Positions 1-7,821 of a DNA stretch of 34,587 bases are shown one piece after another. Source of the DNA: Burkholderiales bacterium. GTDB taxonomy: Bacteria; Pseudomonadota; Gammaproteobacteria; Burkholderiales; Burkholderiaceae_C. The position numbers were made by a program, and so were the translations under genes. How positions within the stretch are numbered: position 1 is the stretch's first letter; the number at the start of each line of letters is the position of its first letter. Below the pieces are notes generated by a model. That model did no database searches. It worked only from the letters and a program-made list of their open reading frames with translations, and was not told where the DNA came from. The stretch lies in contig CANBTT010000030.1 in the NCBI GenBank assembly GCA_947372465.1, positions 1 to 34,587 of the forward strand, given 5' to 3'.

Positions 1-510
1 AATTTGTCGACCGTTGAGAAGACCAAGTTAGATGCTGACGTCTGTCCGAGTGAGCATGGTGGTCTAAATGCAGGTGATACGATTGAAGTGCATTATGTTC
101 ATTCCTCTGCTCAGGTGACACCTGGCCCAACATTGGGTGCCTGTCTCAATGAGAACCTGGCCAATCCTCAACTTCGTGTGGAAGCTCAAGTGTTCGTTCT
201 GGTTAACAACAACAAAGCTGCAGATTTCAACCAGTTTATGGAAGTAGGTCAGCGCAATGGCTACCATCAGGCCCTAAATATTCCAGCAGATACTGGAAGT
301 CCAGTGCAATATGCAGGCTCCACCACTGGTCCTGCCTACAACGAAAAAGGCTCTACATTGCAAGTGTCGTGGAGCGTGCGTCCCAAAACCATCAAGGTCA
401 GCGCCTCAAGTGTTGGCAGTTGGTGCAAAGGGAATGTATTCAAAGAAGACCACGCACACGGTGTACGTAACCTAGTGACCGATGTGAACCTGCTGTCAAA
501 GATCAGGTAA
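1..510 (+). CDS. delta-class carbonic anhydrase, C-terminal part (5' end outside window)
   Basis: The reading frame is open from the first base, so the gene begins upstream and only about 169 C-terminal residues are present. Segments such as CPSEHGGLNAGDTIEVHYVH, SWSVRPKTIKVSA and FKEDHAHGVRNLV match what I remember of bacterial homologues of the diatom delta carbonic anhydrase family (putative CA family, PF10563). These enzymes interconvert CO2 and bicarbonate with a zinc ion. The usual zinc-binding His cluster of the family would lie upstream of the window, so activity cannot be judged here. A stable hairpin follows the stop codon. The next gene is on the other strand and more than 500 bases away, so this gene ends its transcription unit. 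The family call is by recognition, not by search. Confidence 0.7.
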   Translation, partial: NLSTVEKTKLDADVCPSEHGGLNAGDTIEVHYVHSSAQVTPGPTLGACLNENLANPQLRVEAQVFVLVNNNKAADFNQFMEVGQRNGYHQALNIPADTGSPVQYAGSTTGPAYNEKGSTLQVSWSVRPKTIKVSASSVGSWCKGNVFKEDHAHGVRNLVTDVNLLSKIR

Positions 511-531
511 GCATTGATTTCAAATTACTCC

Positions 532-562
532 GCCAAAGGATGAAGCAGCACTTCACTTTGGC
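532..562 (+). terminator. hairpin downstream of carbonic anhydrase gene
   Basis: GCCAAAG (532-538) pairs with CTTTGGC (556-562) and TGAAG (541-545) pairs with CTTCA (551-555). This gives a 12-bp stem with a two-base GA bulge and a five-base loop. It begins 22 bases after the stop codon. No T-run follows, so it is either a weak or Rho-assisted terminator or a 3'-end stabilising hairpin. Confidence 0.4.
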
Positions 563-881
563 TGGGTAATGGGAGAGCAGTTGTGCTCATTCAATACATC
601 TGGAGAGATCCTTTTCAAATTTCTGCATGACAAGGGATCATCAAAGCCCGCCACAGCGTTTTTGCCAGATTGTGAGCCCCAGTCCTCCATATACTTTGTT
701 TAATAAAAAAGTCTAGAAATATTAAAAAACACAGTTCTTGATCCAAAGTTCGCTTGCTTACAACATCAATTCTTATGTCCTTTATAGATACAAAAGCTCA
801 TGAAAAACTAAAATTCACTTTTTGTTGATTTATTCACTTCAGACCGCAAGCTTAAAATTTCATTGGGCATGCAATTTAAAA

Positions 882-1022
882 TTCAACATCGATTTATAAA
901 CCCTTGGTCAATTATTTCTTTCAATTCATTGAAGTGCTAAATGGCAAGCCTTAAAGCAGACAAATTTGCCCCTTGCGTCTAGTTAACCGGGTTCTATAAA
1001 CCCATTCATTTCAACATCGATT
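882..1022. repeat. two 13-bp direct repeats with companion 9-bp repeats
   Basis: TTCAACATCGATT occurs at 882-894 and again at 1010-1022. TATAAACCC occurs at 895-903 and at 995-1003, so the two elements appear in swapped order. The function is unknown; this may be the trace of a local duplication and rearrangement. Confidence 0.5.
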
Positions 1023-1091
1023 GAAGGTGACATGAAGCCGCTCTTGAAAGACCCATTTGCTTAAACGATGCAAGCAGTCTGAGTCTTTTTT

Positions 1092-2213
1092 CTAATCATG
1101 GCCATCAAAATCATGCTCCATCATTAAGAGCTGATCGTGAATCCATACCTTTAACTGCCGATTTGACTTCTTCACCCCATATAAAAACTCAAGCTCATCC
1201 AAAAGCACTTCAAGTTCATCCTCCAAGGCGTATCCCACATGCTCAATAACGCTCTTTAAGTCTTCAACCTTGACGAGTTGAGCTTTGAGGCGTGGCAAGT
1301 TGTTTTCAGCACAAAATCGATCCAACTCCATTTGAGTCTCTGCCTGAACATTTTTCAATTGAGACGCCAACAATTTGTTGTAGGCCCTTAATTTTTCAGT
1401 TGCCAATTCTTGGAGATCAGATTGATCGATCTGTTCAATTTCAAGTTGCAATTGCAACAGTGTCAACAATTCATTGTTTGCATAGGCTTGATTGACCTCT
1501 TGCATCAGCGCCGTTTTTCTGGCGCGCGCCTCTGGATTTTGCTCACGATCAGGGTGAAGTGCGCTGACCAATTTCCTGAACACGTCCTTGAGTAAACTTT
1601 GTGCAACGATTTCTTCTGAAACTGGCGCAGGTTTTGTTTGTTCGGTCTTCCTTTTGCTCGATTTTTTAGCTTTGTGCTTCTCTTTTTCCAGTCCAATTTT
1701 TGCTTGCAAGTTTGCATGTATGCGGTCTAAATAGTCGTCAATTGACTCCTCTTCACCTTGCTCATCAACCGTTTGCCCCGTGAATTCCGAAACAAATGCT
1801 TGCGCCATGTGGGCCTGTGCCTGGGTGACCTCATCGAAAGAAATGCTTGAATGCTTGTCAAACAAGGCTTTCAACTGCTCGTCCATTGGACTGTTTTCAG
1901 TGATGAATTGAATGCTTGTGATTAAACAATCCGTTAAATCTTCTCGCACGTCATCACTGAGCTTGACCTGGTCAAGAACACGGCCCATGGCAAATGCGAT
2001 GTCACGCTTGGCCTTGACATAGCCCTGTCTGGTAGGACCCAGTGCATGAGTGCATTCCACTCTAAAAAGAGGCAATTGGGTTTGCCAATTCAAGTGTTGC
2101 TTGCGAGCCTTTGCAATCTGCTTGCTCAAGGTGTTGAACTTTTTGCGCTCAGGCGAGAGGGCTTTGTCGCTTTTCTCAGAGAGAAGTTGTATGGCTTTCA
2201 ATGTAAGCACCAA
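1092..2213 (-). CDS. J-domain (DnaJ-like) protein
   Basis: The protein has 373 residues with a central J-domain carrying the HPD tripeptide at about residues 220-222, preceded by helix II (LKDVFRKLVSALHPD) and followed by NQAYANNELLTLLQLQLEIE. The flanking regions are highly charged and helical (Lys-rich stretch around 178-195, acidic C-terminus), suggesting coiled coil. There is no Gly/Phe region and no DnaJ zinc finger, so it is not canonical DnaJ but a J-protein expected to stimulate an Hsp70 ATPase on a special client. No ATG is available near the N-terminus; an in-frame stop lies about 50 bases upstream, leaving TTG (2213) or GTG (2210) as start. I see no good ribosome binding site. Similar proteins are common in Burkholderiales. 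Confidence 0.75.
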   Translation of the reverse strand: MVLTLKAIQLLSEKSDKALSPERKKFNTLSKQIAKARKQHLNWQTQLPLFRVECTHALGPTRQGYVKAKRDIAFAMGRVLDQVKLSDDVREDLTDCLITSIQFITENSPMDEQLKALFDKHSSISFDEVTQAQAHMAQAFVSEFTGQTVDEQGEEESIDDYLDRIHANLQAKIGLEKEKHKAKKSSKRKTEQTKPAPVSEEIVAQSLLKDVFRKLVSALHPDREQNPEARARKTALMQEVNQAYANNELLTLLQLQLEIEQIDQSDLQELATEKLRAYNKLLASQLKNVQAETQMELDRFCAENNLPRLKAQLVKVEDLKSVIEHVGYALEDELEVLLDELEFLYGVKKSNRQLKVWIHDQLLMMEHDFDGHD

Positions 2214-2260
2214 GAGGGAATAAAAATGCGTTGAAGGTAAAGCGTCCCGCGACTCTACAA

Positions 2261-2281
2261 GACTTCAGCGAGAAGTCTCGC
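2261..2281. repeat. overlapping short inverted repeats between J-protein and MFS genes
   Basis: GACTTC and GAAGTC (2261-2277) and GCGAG and CTCGC (2268-2281) form mutually exclusive short hairpins 30-50 bases downstream of the MFS gene stop on the minus strand. There is no T-run, so a terminator role is only possible. Confidence 0.3.
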
Positions 2282-2309
2282 ATGGCGTCAATTCTCTCCT
2301 ATTCTTGCC

Positions 2310-3578
2310 TTATTGCAACTTTGGAGCGGGTATAAAAAAGACCATCAAGTTGGCCAAGAGGATGGTGGCGGCCAAAAAGTAAAATGCCGCCATCAAGCCA
2401 TAACCATCGGCCACCACACCCCCAATGATCGGCGCCAAGGCCTGAGCCGCAGACTGCATGCCAAACATCAATCCAATGCTGGTGCCGCCCATGTTGCTAG
2501 GCGCAGATTCCAACAACCAGGCTTGCATCACCGGTCTGGCCGCGTAAAGGAAAAAACCCAGCAGTGCGATCAAAACCACGAACAATGTCGATCCCCCAGC
2601 GAATGTCATGAGCAAGAGCACGACGCCACTTACCGCAAAACACGACATCAGCAGGGTTCTTCTGCCCAGCTTGTCCGACAAATGACCCGCTATCGGTGCG
2701 GCGATAAAACCAGCCACCTGCAAAATGGCCATCACAGCCCCCACCCAAAAGACGTTGTATTGCATCTCTTTGGCCAGGTAAAGGGGTAAAAAGGTGAGCA
2801 AGGTGGCTTGCGTCATGGACCGAAATGAGGAGCTCAGAATGAGCATGAACAATCCAGGGGTTTGAACCAAAAGTTTTAAGCCACTCAAATAACTCTGAAA
2901 ACTTTGTTGGCGCCCCTTGACTTCACCCAAGTCGGTCACTGAAGGCGCCGGGCTCTCTTTCTTGCCCTTGGACACAAAATTAAGGGTCCCCAAAAAATAC
3001 AAGATGAGCATGGACATGATGGTGCCTGGCACCACATTCAATATCACGATCTGGTGCCATGAAAATACGCTGAGCAAGGCTCCAACGGCCAGCGGGGCCA
3101 ACGCATCCCCCATATTGCCGCCCATGCCGTGCAAGGACAAGGCCAATCCTTTGCGCTCAGGAAACATTTTCCCAAGAAGAGGAATTGCGGTGGGGTGCCA
3201 CAAATTGTTGCCCATCCCAACCAACATCGCACACACCAGCAGCATCCAATACGTGCTTGTGAACCCCATCAAGAAATAAGGAAATCCCACCCAAAAAAGA
3301 GACAAGGCCATCAATTGTCCCTTCTTGCCCCAAATGTCGACCAACATGCCGCCTGGCACATTGGAAATCGCACCCGCCGCGTACTGGCACGTCATGATGA
3401 AACCAATCTGGCTGTAATTGAGTCCCAGCTCTTGGCCAATCAAAGGCAGCAACATGAAAAAAGTTGACGGATACCAATGGGTCAACGCATGACCAATGGT
3501 GATGAGCCCCATGTCTCTGTAGGGGACTTTGTTCTCTGGGGACTGGCCCATAGGATCTTGTAAAACACCAGTGCTCAT
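2310..3578 (-). CDS. MFS transporter
   Basis: A 422-residue polytopic membrane protein with about 12 hydrophobic segments and an MFS loop 2-3 signature (GGMLVDIWGKKGQ) and a C-half copy (GHLSDKLGRRTLL). The N-terminal stretch GHALTHWYPSTFFMLLPLI resembles the fosmidomycin-resistance/Fsr-like branch of the superfamily. I place the start at the ATG at 3578, whose ATGA overlaps the stop codon of the upstream binding-protein gene and is preceded by AAAGGGC. A longer form from 3623 has no such support. The overlap implies translational coupling, so the transporter is made together with the ABC uptake system and probably handles the same or a related compound. Import or efflux cannot be told apart from sequence. 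Confidence 0.88.
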   Translation of the reverse strand: MSTGVLQDPMGQSPENKVPYRDMGLITIGHALTHWYPSTFFMLLPLIGQELGLNYSQIGFIMTCQYAAGAISNVPGGMLVDIWGKKGQLMALSLFWVGFPYFLMGFTSTYWMLLVCAMLVGMGNNLWHPTAIPLLGKMFPERKGLALSLHGMGGNMGDALAPLAVGALLSVFSWHQIVILNVVPGTIMSMLILYFLGTLNFVSKGKKESPAPSVTDLGEVKGRQQSFQSYLSGLKLLVQTPGLFMLILSSSFRSMTQATLLTFLPLYLAKEMQYNVFWVGAVMAILQVAGFIAAPIAGHLSDKLGRRTLLMSCFAVSGVVLLLMTFAGGSTLFVVLIALLGFFLYAARPVMQAWLLESAPSNMGGTSIGLMFGMQSAAQALAPIIGGVVADGYGLMAAFYFLAATILLANLMVFFIPAPKLQ

Positions 3579-4675
3579 GGTCGGCTGCCCTTTAAAATAA
3601 TTTCGTCGTACAATTTCTTCCACCTCTCGCGTTGATCCAGACTTTCGCCAGGATCGACCACCATCATTTTGATGGCCCTGAGCGTTGAAGGCACCTTCAA
3701 ATTGCTCGGCAAGTAATCCAGTGTTGCACTGGCCACTTGACCTTCACTCAGCAAATAGTCCATCAAGAGGGCCGCGCTCGCTGGGTGTGGCGCATTCTTT
3801 AAAACAGCCACACCATTGGCTCTTGCCACAGCGGGTTGAATTACCACGTAGTCAATCGGCGCGCCTTTTTTCTTGAACGCTTCAGGCATGTAGTTGTAAA
3901 CGGTGAGCGCCATGGGCACCTCGCCCGACGCCACCATGCCTGTTAAATTGGTGTGCCCTTTCCTGACGGAAATACCGTTGCTCTTGCTCAAATCTCTGAA
4001 GTATTGAATCCCTTTGGCTTCCCCCATGGATTTGATCACGGCCGCAAACCAATCGACGTTCTCGATCTCATAGCCCAATTTACCTTTGAACCTCGGGTCC
4101 AACAAATCGGCATAACTCTTGGGCAACTCCGACTCTTTAAAGGCCTGGGTGTTGTAGGCTTGCACCCAAAGGGAAAAAAGAGTGGCCGCCCACTCCTTGT
4201 GAGAAGGCAAGCTGCCCTCCATCAAATCCGTAAAATGAGGAGAGGCCACGCGCTGTATCAAGTGCTCTCTGGACAAAGCTTCAAGCTCCACAGCACCGGC
4301 GTGAAAGACATCCACGCTGAAGCGTTTGGCACGCGCTTCATTGATGGTGCGCGTCATCACCGAGTCTCCACTGGCTCTCCAAGTGATAACTTTGATGCCG
4401 TATTTTTTTTCAAACGGATCTAAAATGATTTTCAAATCCTTCTCGGCAATGGAGGTGTAAAGGGAGACGCTCCCGCCTTCCGACTTGGACAAGCTCAAAA
4501 GCTTCTGTGTGCGGTCGCTCGCAGCGGTTTTAACTGTCTCCCAAGTGGATGGATTGGCCACAGAGGAACCCACCGATTGAGCGTGCAGCGTTGCGGCAAA
4601 GCAAATGAGCACACAAGCACTCAAGCGTGCTTTGTTCAGACAGGGCAACAAGCTTTTCTTCATCAGTTTATTCAT
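3575..4675 (-). CDS. ABC transporter substrate-binding protein (Sec-exported)
   Basis: A 366-residue type 2 periplasmic binding protein of the iron(III)/putrescine-like group. The N-terminus (two Lys, then LSACVLICFAATLHAQ) is a Sec signal peptide with cleavage after an Ala-X-Ala-like site. Blocks such as FEKKYGIKVITWRASG, VDVFHAGAVELEAL, LLDPRFKGKLGYE and NAPHPASAALLMDYLLS are typical. It is clearly paralogous to the binding protein encoded immediately upstream (compare FEKRYGLKTKVWRAGS). The gene follows its paralogue by 76 bases and overlaps the MFS gene by 4 bases. I infer that both serve the permease/ATPase pair of the same cluster. Despite the ferric-binding-like fold, genomic context points to an organic substrate rather than iron. 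Confidence 0.88.
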   Translation of the reverse strand: MNKLMKKSLLPCLNKARLSACVLICFAATLHAQSVGSSVANPSTWETVKTAASDRTQKLLSLSKSEGGSVSLYTSIAEKDLKIILDPFEKKYGIKVITWRASGDSVMTRTINEARAKRFSVDVFHAGAVELEALSREHLIQRVASPHFTDLMEGSLPSHKEWAATLFSLWVQAYNTQAFKESELPKSYADLLDPRFKGKLGYEIENVDWFAAVIKSMGEAKGIQYFRDLSKSNGISVRKGHTNLTGMVASGEVPMALTVYNYMPEAFKKKGAPIDYVVIQPAVARANGVAVLKNAPHPASAALLMDYLLSEGQVASATLDYLPSNLKVPSTLRAIKMMVVDPGESLDQRERWKKLYDEIILKGSRP

Positions 4676-4751
4676 CCATCATCAAATGGCCTTGCGATCA
4701 GCTTGGGTGCAAAGCCAAACATTGATCCCAGCTCATCAGCGTGAGAGGTGC

Positions 4752-5861
4752 TTATGCACCTTTTCGGCTGAAGATTTCCTCATACAGCTTGGACCACTTT
4801 TGGTTGTCATCCAAGGTGAGCCTGGGATCGGCGAAGGTCAGCGGCATTTTGTTCAAAGTCGAAGGCACTTTGGTGCTTGTCGGGATGAAGTCGCGTTTGC
4901 CCAAGATGCTCTGACCCACGCTCAGGATAAAGTCTTGGAACAAGACCGCTGAATAGGGGTGAGGTGCGTTCTTGTTCACGCCCACACCGTTTGGTCTGGC
5001 AACGGTAGGGTCCAGTGCAAACCAATCCATGGGGGCACCTGCATTTTTCATCTGCTCAACCTTGTAGTTGTAAAGCGTCAAAGCCAGTGGGACTTCCCCT
5101 GACGCCACCAAGTTGGCCAGCAAGGTATGTCCCTTTCTCACGGTCACGGCGTTTTTGATGGCAATCTCTTTGAACAAGGCAACACCCTTGTCGTAGCCCA
5201 TTTGGGTGACCACGCCAGCCAGCCAATCGTTGTCCTCAGATTCCACTGCAATCTTGCCCTTCCATTTGGGATCCAACAAATCTTTATAGGATTTGGGCAA
5301 TTCTTCCTTTTTGATCTGACGGGTGTTGTAAGCGCAGGTGAAAATATTCAAGCGACTTGCAATCCATTCTCTGTGAGGCTGAATGGCCAGTGGGATCAGC
5401 TCACCCAAGGAGGGTGATTTACAGACCTGTAGGATGTGCTCTCGGTGCATGGCCTCCATCTCTGGGCCATTGGTGTCGATCACATCGACTTCGTGGCGAT
5501 TGGACTTGGCTTCCAAAACCACGCGTTGCAGAATTTTCTCTGAGCCTGCGCGCCAGACCTTGGTTTTTAAACCATAGCGCTTCTCAAATTCATTGGTCAA
5601 GGCCGCCATGTCATCTTGTGGCATGGAGGAGTAAACCAATACAGGACCTTCTTTTTTGGCCATTTCAAGCAATTTATGGGTTCGCTCGGGCCCAGCAAAG
5701 GCAGAAGCCAAGCCGGTTGGCAATGCACTTTGCGCCTCACTTTGCGCGCGCGCCGCAGTGGACCAGGAGGCCGTGATGACACTGGTGGGCAACACGGCCG
5801 CTCCAAACACATAGGAGCCAGTTTTAAGAACCCCTCGACGACTCAAGCCAGTATTTTTCAT
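4752..5861 (-). CDS. ABC transporter substrate-binding protein (Tat-type signal)
   Basis: A 369-residue binding protein. The N-terminus LSRRGVLKTG followed by a hydrophobic stretch and ARAQ fits a twin-arginine export signal, unlike its Sec-exported paralogue downstream. Tat export usually means folding, sometimes with a cofactor, before export. The mature part shows the same blocks (LLDPKWKGKIAVE, VRKGHTLLANLVASGEVPLALTLYNY, NAPHPYSAVLFQDFILS). A terminator and a candidate promoter lie between this gene and the cupin genes upstream, so it may be transcribed separately and at a different level. There is no clear ribosome binding site in front of the ATG. It probably feeds the fused permease at 9630-11363. 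Confidence 0.88.
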   Translation of the reverse strand: MKNTGLSRRGVLKTGSYVFGAAVLPTSVITASWSTAARAQSEAQSALPTGLASAFAGPERTHKLLEMAKKEGPVLVYSSMPQDDMAALTNEFEKRYGLKTKVWRAGSEKILQRVVLEAKSNRHEVDVIDTNGPEMEAMHREHILQVCKSPSLGELIPLAIQPHREWIASRLNIFTCAYNTRQIKKEELPKSYKDLLDPKWKGKIAVESEDNDWLAGVVTQMGYDKGVALFKEIAIKNAVTVRKGHTLLANLVASGEVPLALTLYNYKVEQMKNAGAPMDWFALDPTVARPNGVGVNKNAPHPYSAVLFQDFILSVGQSILGKRDFIPTSTKVPSTLNKMPLTFADPRLTLDDNQKWSKLYEEIFSRKGA

Positions 5862-5926
5862 AGGTGTGCAAAAAATAAGAAGAACAAAATATGGGTGAAA
5901 AGACTTCTTGCAAGTCCAAGGTTTGC

Positions 5927-5956
5927 ATTATGACCAAATCTTCAAGTGCCCACCAA
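5927..5956 (-). promoter_or_regulatory. candidate promoter for the binding-protein/MFS genes
   Basis: On the minus strand TTGGTG (5951-5956) and CATAAT (5927-5932) are separated by 18 bases, about 65 bases before the ATG of the Tat-type binding protein. It lies just after a terminator and would give these genes their own start. The call is by eye only. Confidence 0.3.
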
Positions 5957-5997
5957 ACGCAGCACATAAAAGGCATGCCAAGACCGTGAATTGAATC

Positions 5998-6021
5998 AAA
6001 AAAGACCCTGCTCAGGGTTTT
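5998..6021 (-). terminator. Rho-independent terminator after the bicupin gene
   Basis: Read on the minus strand, ACCCT and AGGGT form a 5-bp stem around a GAGC loop (6005-6018), preceded by AAA and followed by C and six T. It lies 39 bases after the stop of the bicupin gene. It should end or reduce transcription between the cupin genes and the binding-protein genes. On the plus strand the same hairpin is followed by TTTT, but no gene needs it there. Confidence 0.65.
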
Positions 6022-6056
6022 CCCTGGCGCAGAGCCTTTTCACTTGAAAACCACCC

Positions 6057-7172
6057 TCAGCTTTTAGCGGGCAGTGTGGCCAACTCGGTCTCATAAGCGT
6101 CCGCCATTTTTGGCGTCAACCCGTGCACGGACAAGGCACTGGTGAACCGATCTCTCACCAACTGACTTTCATCTGCATAATCGATTTGGTCGCCACCAAC
6201 TCGGCGACTGATCCAGGCTTTTGGGACACCTTGCGCATTTCGCACGGAGACCACTTCATGTTTAAAGGCCAAGTACCTGGCCGGTGTTTTGCCTGTGTTG
6301 AAATGCTGGTGGAACCACATATTGGGCGGCACGATCATCGAGCCAACCTCCCAATCGTACTGGCGGGGCTCTTCACCTTCAGGCCACATCAAGCTGTAAC
6401 CTTCACCACTCAAAATGATCACGTGCGCACCTGGACCATGGCAATGGGCCTTTTTGTAAGTGCCCACTGGGAACTGAGAGATGTGGCTGTTCATGGAGCC
6501 ACGCGCCATGTTGAAGCGAATGTGTCCGCCCCCAGCACCACGCTCTTTGGCGCTGATCAAAGGCAAGTTCACGGCATCGGCCACAAAATTGGTTTCTAAA
6601 AGCAAACCCTTTTGTTCGCCCTGACCACTGAAGTAATCAGGCTCACCGTTGAAGCGGTTGGCGAAATCATGCTTTGTCTTAAAGACAAACTCAAGGTCTT
6701 CATACAAGTTGATCACGGGCGGGCCATTGGTCACCGCCACAAAGCGTGTCGCATCTTTGCCTGAACCATTGAAGTGCTGGTGTGAGCAATTCAATGGAAT
6801 GGCAAAAAGTGCACCCGCTTGCCACTCAAAAGTGATTCTGTGGCCCTGATCGTTCCAAACGGTGGTTGAACCACGTCCAGATAAAACGTAGATCATTTCC
6901 TCAAAGAGTTGACGCTGAGGTTCCAACTGTTTGCCTGGTGCGATCTCAACCACATAACAATCGTTGGAAGTGCGCGATGCTTCGTGGTTGATGAAAACAC
7001 CTTTGCCCCCGCGTCGTGCCCAAGGCTTCACATCCACGGTGTTCAAATTCTTGACATAGTGCGCACTGATGATGTCAAGCCCTTCAGACTTGACCCATCG
7101 TGTGTAAGGGGTCTCTTTTTCGGTGGCAAATTTTTGTGCCAAATCTTCGGAAACTAAAGCGTTTTTACTCAT
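6057..7172 (-). CDS. two-domain cupin protein, gentisate-dioxygenase-like
   Basis: A 371-residue bicupin of the size and layout of gentisate 1,2-dioxygenase-like proteins, which cleave aromatic rings with a metal held by cupin His residues. The C-terminal cupin (about 230-310) has a metal-type motif HCHGPG (243-248) and the second motif PPNMWFHQHFN (282-292). The N-terminal cupin (about 72-150) keeps the second motif with HQHFN (131-135), but the usual His-X-His is QRQ (87-89), so it probably binds no metal. HQHFN is shared with the two neighbouring cupin proteins, implying common descent. The gene follows its neighbour by 48 bases, with a weak AGAGAA ribosome site, and is last before a terminator. 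Whether it is an enzyme for ring cleavage or a sensor/storage cupin is not settled. Confidence 0.8.
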   Translation of the reverse strand: MSKNALVSEDLAQKFATEKETPYTRWVKSEGLDIISAHYVKNLNTVDVKPWARRGGKGVFINHEASRTSNDCYVVEIAPGKQLEPQRQLFEEMIYVLSGRGSTTVWNDQGHRITFEWQAGALFAIPLNCSHQHFNGSGKDATRFVAVTNGPPVINLYEDLEFVFKTKHDFANRFNGEPDYFSGQGEQKGLLLETNFVADAVNLPLISAKERGAGGGHIRFNMARGSMNSHISQFPVGTYKKAHCHGPGAHVIILSGEGYSLMWPEGEEPRQYDWEVGSMIVPPNMWFHQHFNTGKTPARYLAFKHEVVSVRNAQGVPKAWISRRVGGDQIDYADESQLVRDRFTSALSVHGLTPKMADAYETELATLPAKS

Positions 7173-7220
7173 TTAAGAATTTCTCTATTGGATCAAACAT
7201 CAGGGCTTGAACAAGTGGCA

Positions 7221-7820
7221 TCACTTGTTCTTCAAATATTTAAGAATATTTGTGGCATTCAGTGTGACAGATGGATCGTACTCAGGCGCATTCTCCAATT
7301 GTTCCATGTCGTTCAAGCCACAGTACTTGAAGATGCGATTCGTTGAAGAGATCAATCGCACGGGTTTTGATGGATCCGCATTGAAATGCTGATGAATGGT
7401 ATTGGGTGGAATGTAGATCACATCACCCGCTTCCCAATCGTAGCGCTTGATCTCGTCCACCGGTTTCCAGTGGTATGTGTCGGTGATTTCAACATCACAG
7501 TCTTGGTGCAAGTCGTAGCCACGGCCTTCTAAAACATACACGCACTCTTCAGCCAAATGGCGGTGCTTGCCTGAGTGAGAGCCAGCGGGAATGAGTTGCA
7601 TGTAGGCATCCACGGTCTCCATGCGCGTGTTCATTTCCTCATTGAGCAAATGCTTGAGCAATCCTTGTTTGGCCATCTCCCAAGGCATCTCCTGTGGGTG
7701 AACGACTTTTTTTCTTTTTGCGTTCCTTGCTGGGGCCTGCGCAGCATCATCGAGCAAGCCTTGATAGAAGGTCCCTTGAGCGTCTCCGCCCATCCAAGCT
7801 TTTGATTCGTCCCATGCCAT
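7221..7820 (-). CDS. single-domain cupin protein
   Basis: A 199-residue protein with one cupin domain. Motif 1 is GKHRHLAEE (His86, His88, Glu91 or Glu92) and motif 2 is PPNTIHQHFN (138-147, His143 or His145 as the last ligand), so a 3-His/1-Glu metal site is likely intact. The first 70 residues are helical and unassigned. I use the ATG at 7820 because GGGAGG lies just before it, inside the end of the upstream cupin gene, whose stop is one base away. The longer frame to 7916 merely overlaps that gene. This tight coupling indicates equimolar synthesis with its neighbour. No precise function is known to me. Confidence 0.82.
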   Translation of the reverse strand: MAWDESKAWMGGDAQGTFYQGLLDDAAQAPARNAKRKKVVHPQEMPWEMAKQGLLKHLLNEEMNTRMETVDAYMQLIPAGSHSGKHRHLAEECVYVLEGRGYDLHQDCDVEITDTYHWKPVDEIKRYDWEAGDVIYIPPNTIHQHFNADPSKPVRLISSTNRIFKYCGLNDMEQLENAPEYDPSVTLNATNILKYLKNK

Positions 7821-7821
7821 T

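Larger units (their letters stand above)
511..1091. other. gene-poor AT-rich intergenic stretch
   Basis: No open frame with protein-like composition is visible on either strand. The stretch holds a hairpin just after the carbonic anhydrase gene and a pair of short direct repeats near its right end. It separates two genes that converge on it, so no promoter is required here. Confidence 0.6.

Noticed and set aside
5874-5893. AGAAC near the Tat-type binding-protein start as a motif copy
   Set aside because: Neither flanking half-site is present at the expected spacing.
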